DNA of 56,688 nucleotides from Helcococcus sueciensis DSM 17243 (GTDB lineage Bacteria; Bacillota; Clostridia; Tissierellales; Peptoniphilaceae): NCBI RefSeq assembly GCF_000423145.1, contig NZ_AUHK01000011.1, positions 1 to 56,688 of the forward strand, read 5' to 3'. Shown piece by piece: positions 43,248 to 50,734 of this stretch (position 1 is its first letter; each line of letters starts with the position of its first letter). The notes under the pieces were generated by a model. It saw only the letters and a program-made list of their open reading frames with translations, ran no database searches and was not told where the DNA came from. The position numbers and the translations under genes were made by a program.

Positions 43248-43286
43248 AATAAGAAATGGATTTATGGTCCGTTTCTTATTTTTTTG
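43248..43286 (+). terminator. Terminator of glgP
   Basis: AATAAGAAA-T-GGA / TCC-G-TTTCTTATT stem and TTTTTTT tail. Confidence 0.88.
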
Positions 43287-43299
43287 TATAAATGTAGTT

Positions 43300-43328
43300 T
43301 TGACACTGACTTAATTAAGGAGTATAAT
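43300..43328 (+). promoter_or_regulatory. Consensus promoter of fba
   Basis: TTGACA (43300-43305), 17-nt spacer, TATAAT (43323-43328): perfect match to the vegetative sigma consensus, fitting a highly expressed glycolytic gene. Confidence 0.85.
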
Positions 43329-43361
43329 ATAATTATTAAAAAAGAATTTTAGGAGGGAATT

Positions 43362-44228
43362 ATGCCACTAGTAGAAGGCGGAAAAGTATTAAACAAAGCT
43401 TTAGAAGGACATTATGCAGTAGGGCAATTCAATATCAATAATTTAGAATGGACAAAATCAATTTTATTAGCATGTGAAGAAGTAAAATCACCAGTTATTT
43501 TAGGTGTATCTGAAGGTGCAAATAAATATATGGGTGGATTCAACACAGTAGTAGGAATGGTAAAAGGTTTAATCGAAGATTTAAATATTACAGTTCCAGT
43601 GATATTACACTTAGACCACGGTTCATTTGAAGGAGCTAAAAAAGCTATAGAAGCAGGGTTTACATCAGTTATGTTTGATGGATCACACTATGATTTAGAA
43701 GAAAACTTAGCTAAAACAAAAGAAATTGTTGAATTAGCTCATTCAAAAGGAATTTCAGTAGAAGCTGAAGTTGGTTCTATAGGTGGTGAAGAAGATGGTG
43801 TTATTGGTAAAGGAGAACTTGCTGATCCTAAAGAATGTAAAATGTTAGTAGATACAGGAATTGATTTCTTAGCAGCAGGTATTGGTAATATCCATGGTGC
43901 TTATCCAGAAAACTGGGAAGGACTAGATTTAGACGTTCTTGAAGAAATTCAACACACAATAGGAAATATTCCAATGGTATTACACGGTGGTACAGGAATT
44001 CCAGCAGAAATGGTTCAAGATGCAATTAGATTAGGTGTTTCAAAAGTAAATGTAAACACTGAATTACAATGGGCATTCCAAAAATCTTTAAGAAAATATA
44101 TTGAAGCAGGAAAAGATTTAGAAGGTAAAGGTTTTGACCCAAGAAAAATTTTAGCAGATCCAGCAAAAGCAATTATAGATATGGTAAAAGAAAAAATTGA
44201 AATTTTTGGTAGTGCAAACAAAGCTTAA
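43362..44228 (+). CDS. fba: Class II fructose-bisphosphate aldolase
   Basis: 288-residue zinc-dependent FBP aldolase. Motifs: GQFNINNLEW near residue 22, LHLDHGSFEGAKKAIEAGFTSVMFDGSH near 83-110 with a zinc His, EVGSIGGEED near 134, HGAYP near 178 with a second zinc His, LHGGTGIP near 208 and VNVNTELQWAF near 228. It splits FBP to DHAP and glyceraldehyde-3-P and so also takes up DHAP formed by the operon at 2.7-8.2 kb. AGGAGG precedes the ATG. Monocistronic. Confidence 0.95.
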   Translation: MPLVEGGKVLNKALEGHYAVGQFNINNLEWTKSILLACEEVKSPVILGVSEGANKYMGGFNTVVGMVKGLIEDLNITVPVILHLDHGSFEGAKKAIEAGFTSVMFDGSHYDLEENLAKTKEIVELAHSKGISVEAEVGSIGGEEDGVIGKGELADPKECKMLVDTGIDFLAAGIGNIHGAYPENWEGLDLDVLEEIQHTIGNIPMVLHGGTGIPAEMVQDAIRLGVSKVNVNTELQWAFQKSLRKYIEAGKDLEGKGFDPRKILADPAKAIIDMVKEKIEIFGSANKA

Positions 44229-44236
44229 AACTATAA

Positions 44237-44273
44237 AACAGCTATATCCTTTTTCAGGGTATAGCTGTTATTT
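44237..44273 (+). terminator. Terminator of fba
   Basis: AACAGCTATA / TATAGCTGTT stem with a 13-nt loop, short T tail. Confidence 0.75.
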
Positions 44274-44341
44274 AAAATAATATAATTATATTTGTTGATA
44301 TAAAGAAAACAGATATTTTAATTTTTAATATATGAGGAAAT

Positions 44342-45718
44342 ATGAATATTGATAATTTATCAGATTTGAAGCTTAATGAATTGAAAGAGATAGCAAAAGA
44401 TTTAGGCATAAAATCAATTTCAAAGTATAATAAAGAAAATCTAATTGAATTAATAAAATTTACACATTCAGAAAAATCTAAACAAAATCAATCATCAGAA
44501 AATATCCAAGAAAAATCCCAAGAAACAAGTAAAGAATCTCCAAAAATGAATCAAAATAAAAATCATGAAAATAATGATACAGAAGAAATAGAAGGATTAC
44601 TGGAAGTTTTACCAGATGGATTTGGATTTATACGTACAGAAGATTTTGATTCTGGAGAAAGTGATGTATTTGTTTCACCAACACAGATAAGAAGATTCAG
44701 ACTTAAGACTGGTGACAATATAAAAGGATTAATACGTCCTGCAAATGATGAAAAAGAAAAATATCCTCCTTTAATATATGTTCTCGGAATAAATAATCAT
44801 TCCCCAGAAAACGCATATAAAAGAAGAGATTTTGAGGATTTAAAACCTATTTATCCTACACAAAAATTAAATTTAATAGATGATGAAAAAAATATTACTA
44901 ATAGAATGATTGATTTATTTTCACCTATTGGAAAAGGACAAAGAGGACTTATAGTTGCACCTCCTAAAACAGGTAAGACAACTATAATTAAATCAATTGC
45001 AAATGCTATTGAAAAAAATCATCCAGAAGTAAAAATATTTATATTATTAATTGACGAAAGACCTGAAGAAGTAACAGATATTGAGAGATCGGTAAATAAA
45101 TATACTGATAATAGAGATAAATTTTTAAGGACAGAGATTGTTGCGTCAACATTTGACGAACAACTTGAAAACCATGCTCGTAGTTCAGAGATGACATTGG
45201 AAAGAGCCAAGAGATTAGTTGAGGAAGGAAAGGATGTTGTTATACTTTTAGATTCTATAACAAGAATGGCAAGAGCATATAATATATTGACTCCATCTTC
45301 TGGTAAGACATTATCGGGAGGTTTAGATCCATTAGCGCTTTATAAGCCTAAAAGATTTTTTGGAGCAGCTAGAAATATAGAAGGTGGTGGATCATTGACT
45401 ATTTTAGCTACTGCACTTGTCGATACAGGCTCAAGAATGGATGATATGATTTTTGAAGAATTCAAAGGAACAGGTAATATGGAGTTAAATCTTGATAGAG
45501 ATCTTCAAGAATTAAGAATATTCCCAGCGATTGATATAATAAAATCTGGTACAAGAAGAGATGATTTATTACTTTCAAAACAAGCTAGAGAGGCGGTAAT
45601 GAAAATAAGTCGAATGAACAAAAATATTAGAATTGATCAGGGAATGATGCAATTAATAAAAATTATGAATAACAGTAAAAATAATGAAGAATTCATAAAA
45701 GTTATTAAAAATATTTAA
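44342..45718 (+). CDS. rho: Transcription termination factor Rho
   Basis: 458-residue hexameric RNA helicase ending factor-dependent transcripts. N-terminal Rho_N domain (about 1-45), a polar low-complexity insert (about 45-80), the cold-shock-like RNA-binding domain (about 82-150; [10 protein letters not shown]) and the ATPase (about 155-458) with P-loop APPKTGKTT near residue 206, Walker [18 protein letters not shown] near 297 and the Q/R loops ([20 protein letters not shown] near 325). Monocistronic and closed by an intrinsic terminator. Confidence 0.96.
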   Translation: MNIDNLSDLKLNELKEIAKDLGIKSISKYNKENLIELIKFTHSEKSKQNQSSENIQEKSQETSKESPKMNQNKNHENNDTEEIEGLLEVLPDGFGFIRTEDFDSGESDVFVSPTQIRRFRLKTGDNIKGLIRPANDEKEKYPPLIYVLGINNHSPENAYKRRDFEDLKPIYPTQKLNLIDDEKNITNRMIDLFSPIGKGQRGLIVAPPKTGKTTIIKSIANAIEKNHPEVKIFILLIDERPEEVTDIERSVNKYTDNRDKFLRTEIVASTFDEQLENHARSSEMTLERAKRLVEEGKDVVILLDSITRMARAYNILTPSSGKTLSGGLDPLALYKPKRFFGAARNIEGGGSLTILATALVDTGSRMDDMIFEEFKGTGNMELNLDRDLQELRIFPAIDIIKSGTRRDDLLLSKQAREAVMKISRMNKNIRIDQGMMQLIKIMNNSKNNEEFIKVIKNI

Positions 45719-45756
45719 TAAAACCAAATGATTATGTTTTCATTTAAAAGTAAGTT

Positions 45757-45800
45757 AAAAGCTTGGTTTATAACTAATTATAAATCAAGCTTTTATTATT
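45757..45800 (+). terminator. Terminator of rho
   Basis: AAAAGCTTG-G-TTTATAA / TTATAAA-T-CAAGCTTTT stem with a 4-nt loop and T-rich tail. Confidence 0.88.
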
Positions 45801-45846
45801 TCAAAGTTTTAGATGCAATTTTTATATACTTTAAAATTAATTATCT

Positions 45847-45884
45847 ATGAAAACGTTGACAAAACATTTAAATAGTTGTATTAT
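45847..45884 (+). promoter_or_regulatory. Strong promoter with overlapping cre-like site
   Basis: TTGACA (45856-45861), 17-nt spacer, TATTAT (45879-45884). ATGAAAACGTTGACAA at 45847-45862 matches the CcpA cre consensus at all but one position and covers the -35 box. No ORF with a start follows on the plus strand; the transcript would be the candidate small RNA below. Confidence 0.65.
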
Positions 45885-45946
45885 AAGAGTGTAAAAGATA
45901 GAAACTTTTTAAGACTGGCACAAAATTGTTTATTCTTTTTCATCAT
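45881..45946 (-). CDS. Possible 21-aa mini-ORF antisense to the candidate sRNA
   Basis: ATGATG at 45946/45943 with TTGGAG 6 nt upstream opens a 21-residue frame reading MMKKNKQFCASLKKFLSFTLL. It is basic and moderately hydrophobic. It lies exactly opposite the 5' half of the candidate small RNA, an arrangement found in type I toxin-antitoxin pairs. A minus-strand promoter is not convincing (TATAAT near 45992 without a good -35). Low confidence. Confidence 0.2.
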   Translation of the reverse strand: MMKKNKQFCASLKKFLSFTLL

Positions 45947-45992
45947 AATTAACTCCAAAAGAAAAGCAGAGAAATCTGCTTTTTATTTTTTT
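45891..45992 (+). ncRNA. Candidate small regulatory RNA
   Basis: A consensus promoter and an intrinsic terminator (AAAAGCAGA-GAAA-TCTGCTTTT then T-rich, 45962-45992) frame about 100 nt that has no ATG and no usable reading frame on the plus strand. The middle is C/U-rich and largely unpaired (TTCTTTTTCATCAT, AACTCC). On the minus strand the same segment shows GGAG plus ATGATGAAAAAG, i.e. the RNA is complementary to a translation start region. It may be a trans-acting small RNA or an antisense RNA. This, with the promoter and rho terminator, accounts for the 386-nt gap 45719-46104. Confidence 0.45.
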
Positions 45993-46104
45993 ATTATAAG
46001 AATATTGTCTATATTGGGTATAATTGTATAAAATATACTAAATAGAATTCATATAAAAAAACGATATCGTTTTATAGAAAATTTATTTTTTATAGGAGAA
46101 ATTT

Positions 46105-46731
46105 ATGAAAAAAAGATTATTTTTAGTAATTATAGGATTCATATTTGTACTTAGTGCATGTACAAATAGTGAAAAACAAACAATTAATGAAACTAAGAGT
46201 GAAACAAAAGTTGAAATAGAAAGAGAAACAGAAAAAGAAACAATGGAGGAGTCAATTTTAGAATCAAATTCTGAAGTTAAAGAAACATCTGATGAAAAAG
46301 AAGAAGAGAATATGTCAATGTCTGAAGAAGGAGTATTTGAACTTTTAGGTGGTGGAAAATTCAATTTAAATGAACAAAAAGGTAAAAAGGTGTATATAAA
46401 GTACTGGGCTTCTTGGTGTTCTATTTGTTTGTCATCACTTGAAGAGTTCGATGAATTTTCAAAGGAAGAAAATGATTTTGAAGTAGTTTCTCTTGTTGCG
46501 CCAAATTTCTTTGGTGAAAAAACTAGAGAAGATTTTAAAGAATGGTTTGATGGTCTTGATTATAAGAATATGAAAGTATTAATAGATGAAAATGGTAAAT
46601 ATGTTTCACAATTTGGTGTAAATGCTACGCCTGTAAATATAATAATCGACTCACATGGAGAGGTTATTCAAGTTATTCCAGGGCAACTTCCTAAAGATCA
46701 AATTAAGCAAATTCTAGATATAATTGATTAA
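46105..46731 (+). CDS. TlpA-family thioredoxin-like lipoprotein
   Basis: 208-residue lipoprotein with signal peptide and lipobox LSAC (Cys19), a Glu/Lys/Thr-rich linker (about 20-72) and a TlpA/redoxin domain. The redox motif is WASWCSICLSS with Cys105/Cys108, and the cis-Pro loop is VNATPVNIIID near 173. It would reduce disulfides, for instance of extracytoplasmic methionine sulfoxide reductase or cytochrome-type partners, outside the membrane. AGGAGAA lies upstream of the ATG. No ccdA or msrAB is adjacent. Confidence 0.87.
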   Translation: MKKRLFLVIIGFIFVLSACTNSEKQTINETKSETKVEIERETEKETMEESILESNSEVKETSDEKEEENMSMSEEGVFELLGGGKFNLNEQKGKKVYIKYWASWCSICLSSLEEFDEFSKEENDFEVVSLVAPNFFGEKTREDFKEWFDGLDYKNMKVLIDENGKYVSQFGVNATPVNIIIDSHGEVIQVIPGQLPKDQIKQILDIID

Positions 46732-46852
46732 TTAGATAATATGAACAATAAAATATACACTATGATATTTTTTATAATTAAATTTAATAAAGTTAAATAG
46801 AAATATAAATGATGATAATTTACAATATAAAAAGGAGAAAATAAGAATAACT

Positions 46853-47539
46853 ATGTATAATTTAAGTATAAGTGAAATTTTTGTAAGGCTATTGTTAAGT
46901 ATTATTTTCTCTGGCCTTATTGGACTTGAGAGGGAGAGAAATAATAGTAGTGCGGGCTTAAAAACACATATACTCGTTAGTATGGGATCCACTATAATTG
47001 CTCTTATACAAATCGAAGTGATAAGTTTTGTCGCAAATAATCCAGAACCCAATGTTAGAGTAGATGCTGTAAGATTAATTGCTCAAGTTGTAAGTGGTAT
47101 CGGTTTTTTAGGTGCAGGTGCAATAATGACAACTAAAAGAACAATAGTAGGTCTTACTACTGCTGCCTCTATATGGGGAGTCTCAGGTATTGGTTTAGCT
47201 TTAGGTATGGGTTTTTATGAAATATCTATTGTAGGTTCTTTATTGATTTTAACTGTATTAATCGTATTTAAAAGAATATTTGTTGTACATGGACCTCAAC
47301 AAGTTCTCGTAAAATTTTTCCAAGAAAAAGAAGCAGAAGACGAAATTAAAAGCTTAATAAGATCTGTAGATAAAAATTTTGAAATACTAAGTATAAAAAC
47401 TGAAGTACTTAAGGATAAGTTAGTGAAGACACAAATATATAGACTTAAATTAAACAAAAAAATGCAATTTTCTGATATAGTAAAACTTTTATCTTCTGTA
47501 GATGAAGTTTTAACAGTAGAACCTACAGAGGTTTCATAA
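46853..47539 (+). CDS. MgtC/SapB family membrane protein
   Basis: 228-residue MgtC-family protein with about five membrane segments in the first 140 residues and a small ACT-like C-terminal domain. Signatures: SGLIGLERERNNSSAGLKTHILVSMGS near 22-45 and GIGFLGAGAIMTTKRTIVGLTTAASIWGVSGIGLA near 77-110. Members are linked to Mg2+ homeostasis, low-Mg growth and F-ATPase modulation. The nearest AAGGAG (46832-46837) is 15 nt from the ATG, an unusually long spacing; no better start codon is visible in frame. A terminator follows. Confidence 0.88.
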   Translation: MYNLSISEIFVRLLLSIIFSGLIGLERERNNSSAGLKTHILVSMGSTIIALIQIEVISFVANNPEPNVRVDAVRLIAQVVSGIGFLGAGAIMTTKRTIVGLTTAASIWGVSGIGLALGMGFYEISIVGSLLILTVLIVFKRIFVVHGPQQVLVKFFQEKEAEDEIKSLIRSVDKNFEILSIKTEVLKDKLVKTQIYRLKLNKKMQFSDIVKLLSSVDEVLTVEPTEVS

Positions 47540-47543
47540 AAAC

Positions 47544-47583
47544 ACCCTCTTTACTGGTTTGTCCAGTAAAGAGGGTATTTTTA
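47544..47583. terminator. Bidirectional terminator mgtC / HAD gene
   Basis: ACCCTCTTTACTGG-TTTGT-CCAGTAAAGAGGGT, 14-bp perfect stem, then ATTTTTAT. Confidence 0.92.
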
Positions 47584-47603
47584 TGTTCGAATTTTTTATT
47601 GTT

Positions 47604-48248
47604 TTATTTTAGCCATTCATCATCTATTCCTGAAAAATCATTTACAAAATAGTTGGCTACTTCTTTATTGTTTTCATTGCTATCATAAGTTTCTTCATAT
47701 ATACCAATCGTTGTGAAACCAACTTCATTTGCAAGTCTATTTGCATATGTCGCATCATCAAAAAATATAATATTTTCAGGATTAGCTCCTATATTTTTAT
47801 GAGTTAGATTAAAATATTCTAATTCATTTTTAAAATATCCTAAAGTGTCGGGAGTATATATTTCTGTAATATATTTATCTAAATTATTTGCTTTCAATGC
47901 GATTTCAGCATATTTATAATCGGTTGCTGTTGCAACATACATTTTATAACCTTTATTGCTTAATCTTTCTAAAGTATCAAGAACAAATGGTTTAGCTAAA
48001 TTTTCATTGTTATAATAATTTTTAAGAAAATTATCAATTAGTCTAAAAACTTTTTTTTCTGGAATATTAGGATAAAACTCTTGAATTAAACTATAAGTAT
48101 AGTAAAGCATTGAATTATCAGTAGGTGTAAAATCTTCTAAATCATCAATTTCATGATTAGCATTAGTGATGTAGTTTTTAAAGTCGCTCCACATTACCAT
48201 AGAATCTAACAATGTACCATCCATATCAAAAACAAGTGTCTTTTTCAT
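47604..48248 (-). CDS. HAD-superfamily hydrolase
   Basis: 214-residue HAD phosphatase, subfamily I (beta-phosphoglucomutase/phosphoglycolate-phosphatase-like). Motif I is VFDMDGTLLDS with Asp8 and Asp10, motif II MYVATATDY near 106 and motif IV IIFFDDATYANRLANEVGF near 157. A helical cap lies at about 15-90. The substrate cannot be told. GGAGG precedes the ATG at 48248. Convergent with mgtC, divergent from mreB. Confidence 0.85.
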   Translation of the reverse strand: MKKTLVFDMDGTLLDSMVMWSDFKNYITNANHEIDDLEDFTPTDNSMLYYTYSLIQEFYPNIPEKKVFRLIDNFLKNYYNNENLAKPFVLDTLERLSNKGYKMYVATATDYKYAEIALKANNLDKYITEIYTPDTLGYFKNELEYFNLTHKNIGANPENIIFFDDATYANRLANEVGFTTIGIYEETYDSNENNKEVANYFVNDFSGIDDEWLK

Positions 48249-48440
48249 ATAACCTCCAAATTTAAAATATGTATTGATTATATACTATATATTTATAATA
48301 ATCTAATATAATTGTTTTTAATCTTATGATATAATTAATATAAGATATGTCTATGAATACTAGTGTTTTCAAGAGATATTATTTTTATGCAATTTTAGCA
48401 TAGGCATATATGATACTAGAGATAAGAAATAGGGGAAATT

Positions 48441-49490
48441 ATGAATTTTAGAAAAAGAATTGCAATTGATTTAGGTACAACATCTATTTTAGTTTATTCA
48501 AGATCAAAGGGAGTTGTTTTAAACGAACCCTCAGTAGTTGCTGTAGATAGATATACAGATAAAGTTATTGCTGTTGGAGATGAAGCAAAAAAGATGCTTG
48601 GTCGTACACCAGGAAATATAGTGGCAGAAAAACCTTTAAAACATGGAGTTATTTCAAACTATAACTACACTGAACAAATGCTTAAATATTTCATAAAGGC
48701 TTCAGTAGGTAGTAGTCTATTCAAACCAGATTTAATTATTTGTGTACCTTCAGGAGCAAATCAAGTTCAAAAAAGAGCGGTAAGACAAGCTGGATTAAAA
48801 TCAGGAGCAAATGATGTATTTCTTATAGAAGAGCCTTTAGCGGCAGCAATAGGTTCAGGAATTGATATTTCTGAAAATTCTGGACACATGATAATAGATA
48901 TCGGAGGTGGTACAACTGATATTGCTGTAATTTCAAAAGGTGGAATAGTAGTTTCTGATTCTATAAAAATAGCAGGAGATGAAACCGATAAAGCCATTAT
49001 AGAATATGTTAGACAAAACTTTAATGTAATAATAGGTGAAAAAATGGCCGAGGATATAAAATTATCAATAGGTACATTAGACGCTGTCCAAGAGGAGTTT
49101 GAAGCCAAAGGTAGAAATCTATATACCGGTCTTCCTGAAATAATTACATTAACACAAGAAGATATTTCTAAAGCCTTAGAAGGAATAATTTTGAAAATTG
49201 CAAATGCTACAAAAAGAGTGATTTCTAAGACTCCACCTGAATTAGTAGCTGATTTATATGAAAATGGGGCAATGTTAACAGGTGGCGGAGCATTAATTAG
49301 AGATATGAGAGATACTATTCAAGATGTAATAAAAATTAATGTGTTTATTCCAGAAAATCCAATATCATCAGTAGTTATTGGAACAGGTAAATCATTAAAT
49401 TGGATATCAAAAATGGATCCATTTGAAAATAATAGATTAGAAATGACTCGTAAATATGTTGAACAAAGAGAAAATTTAAGAAGAAGATAA
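48441..49490 (+). CDS. mreB: MreB-family rod-shape actin homologue
   Basis: 349-residue MreB/Mbl-type actin. AIDLGTTSILVYSRSKGVVLNEPSVVAV near 8-35 (phosphate 1), HGVISNYNYTEQML near 70, IEEPLAAAIGSGIDI near 134, IIDIGGGTTDIAVIS near 152 (phosphate 2) and LTGGGALIRDM near 282 (adenosine). It organises lateral wall synthesis from the inner membrane face. It is alone, without mreC/mreD, and has the shorter N-terminus seen in Mbl/MreBH-type paralogues, so it may not be the only copy. GGGGAAATT precedes the ATG. Confidence 0.92.
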   Translation: MNFRKRIAIDLGTTSILVYSRSKGVVLNEPSVVAVDRYTDKVIAVGDEAKKMLGRTPGNIVAEKPLKHGVISNYNYTEQMLKYFIKASVGSSLFKPDLIICVPSGANQVQKRAVRQAGLKSGANDVFLIEEPLAAAIGSGIDISENSGHMIIDIGGGTTDIAVISKGGIVVSDSIKIAGDETDKAIIEYVRQNFNVIIGEKMAEDIKLSIGTLDAVQEEFEAKGRNLYTGLPEIITLTQEDISKALEGIILKIANATKRVISKTPPELVADLYENGAMLTGGGALIRDMRDTIQDVIKINVFIPENPISSVVIGTGKSLNWISKMDPFENNRLEMTRKYVEQRENLRRR

Positions 49491-49505
49491 TAAGGATTTT
49501 CGATT

Positions 49506-49532
49506 AGAGAGGGGGTTTGCCTCTCTTTTTTT
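49506..49532 (+). terminator. Terminator of mreB
   Basis: AGAGAGG-GGGTTTG-CCTCTCT with TTTTTT tail. Confidence 0.92.
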
Positions 49533-49543
49533 ATACAATTTTA

Positions 49544-49572
49544 TTGACATCAAACAACTGTTCCGCTATAAT
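49544..49572 (+). promoter_or_regulatory. Consensus promoter of the regulator-ABC operon
   Basis: TTGACA (49544-49549), 17-nt spacer, TATAAT (49567-49572): perfect hexamers and spacing, 95 nt before the start codon. Confidence 0.9.
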
Positions 49573-49593
49573 GAAACAAATGGTTAAACGAAC

Positions 49594-49657
49594 ACTAAAC
49601 TGTAGGTTGAGTTAGTAAACTACAAGTAGAATTAAACTAAACTATTGGTTGAATTAG
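49594..49657 (+). repeat. Three ~21-bp iterons, candidate operator
   Basis: Copies begin at 49594, 49614 and 49636. Copies 1 and 3 share ACTAAACT-N3-GGTTGA-N-TTAG with three mismatches in 22 positions. Copy 2 is weaker (AGTAAACT...GAATTA, about 15 of 21). They fill the leader from the start of the transcript to the ribosome binding site and lie on one face of the helix (about two turns apart). Binding by the encoded ArsR-type protein is inferred. Confidence 0.75.
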
Positions 49658-49666
49658 GAGTGAATT

Positions 49667-50734
49667 ATGAATGTAATCAAAGAAATTCAATATATAAATG
49701 AATCATTATTATTAGGAGTATTTATTTTTTCTTTAGAAAATAAAATCTTAGACGAAGTAGATTTTACAAATTTGAATATTTCAAAAGAGGAATACTATTT
49801 TAAATATAAAAAATTAGACCAGTATTATAAAAATATTGTGGATAGGGCCTATACTTTGAAGGAAAAGTATAGCAATATAAAAGATTTGTTTATAGTGAAA
49901 AAAGGCAAAACTTCTATATTTTCTACTCTTATATATTCAAAGAGAAAAGAATCTATAGCCGACTATACTTATGAAGAATTTAGAGATATGGTTAAAAAGG
50001 TTATATTGGAAAATACTAAGAATAGACTAGAAGAAACAGAAAAAGACTTATCTGAAATCGACCTAATAGACAAGATAGATTATTTAGATGGAAGTCAGAA
50101 ATTTTCTCTAGTTAAACTTTTTGATGAAACTAGGACTGATATGAAAGATTTATATAATTTATTAAAAGATTTGGAAGTTATCATAAAGGAAGAAATTCAG
50201 GAAATTACAGGTCTCATAGGAGAACAAGTAAAGAAAATAAATATTGATTTTTTAAGAAAATATAAAAACTTTCAAACTTTTGAACAAGGAAAAATGTTTG
50301 CTAAATTTGACACTCTCAATGTTTTCCCTTTAATTAATAATTTTCATGATATTGGAATTTCAGCTGAGTTGGATGATGACGGTCAATACCATGCCTACAT
50401 AATCTTAGGATTTTCCTGGATCATCCTACAAGACTACAAATATAACTTTAAAAATAAATATAATGATATGCAAGAAACTTTATCAGTAATAGCAGAGGCA
50501 AATAGGTTTAAGATTATCCATCTATTAGCTAAAAAAACTATGTTTGGCCAGGAAATAGCAGATGAATTAAATTTATCAAAAGGAAGTGTAAGTCAACATT
50601 TAAGCCAATTGCAAGAAAAAAATATAGTGGATTTTTCTATAGATGGAAGAAAGATATACTATGACTTAAATAAGTCTAGTATAAAGGAGATTGTAAACTA
50701 TTTTAATGATTTAATAGGAGTTAAAGATGAATAA
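49667..50734 (+). CDS. ArsR-type winged-helix regulator with long N-terminal domain
   Basis: 355-residue protein whose C-terminal 90 residues are an ArsR-like winged helix: VIAEANRFKIIHLLAKK near 272, QEIADELNLSKGSVSQHLSQLQEKNIVDF near 295-323 and DGRKIYYDLNK near 326. The N-terminal 265 residues are charged and helical and resemble uncharacterised sensor parts of regulators found beside ABC exporters. The operon order regulator-ABC-ABC, with 8-nt overlap to the next gene, suggests it controls the exporters in response to their substrate. Codon use (AGG, GCC) differs from the flanks. AGGAG precedes the ATG. Confidence 0.82.
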   Translation: MNVIKEIQYINESLLLGVFIFSLENKILDEVDFTNLNISKEEYYFKYKKLDQYYKNIVDRAYTLKEKYSNIKDLFIVKKGKTSIFSTLIYSKRKESIADYTYEEFRDMVKKVILENTKNRLEETEKDLSEIDLIDKIDYLDGSQKFSLVKLFDETRTDMKDLYNLLKDLEVIIKEEIQEITGLIGEQVKKINIDFLRKYKNFQTFEQGKMFAKFDTLNVFPLINNFHDIGISAELDDDGQYHAYIILGFSWIILQDYKYNFKNKYNDMQETLSVIAEANRFKIIHLLAKKTMFGQEIADELNLSKGSVSQHLSQLQEKNIVDFSIDGRKIYYDLNKSSIKEIVNYFNDLIGVKDE

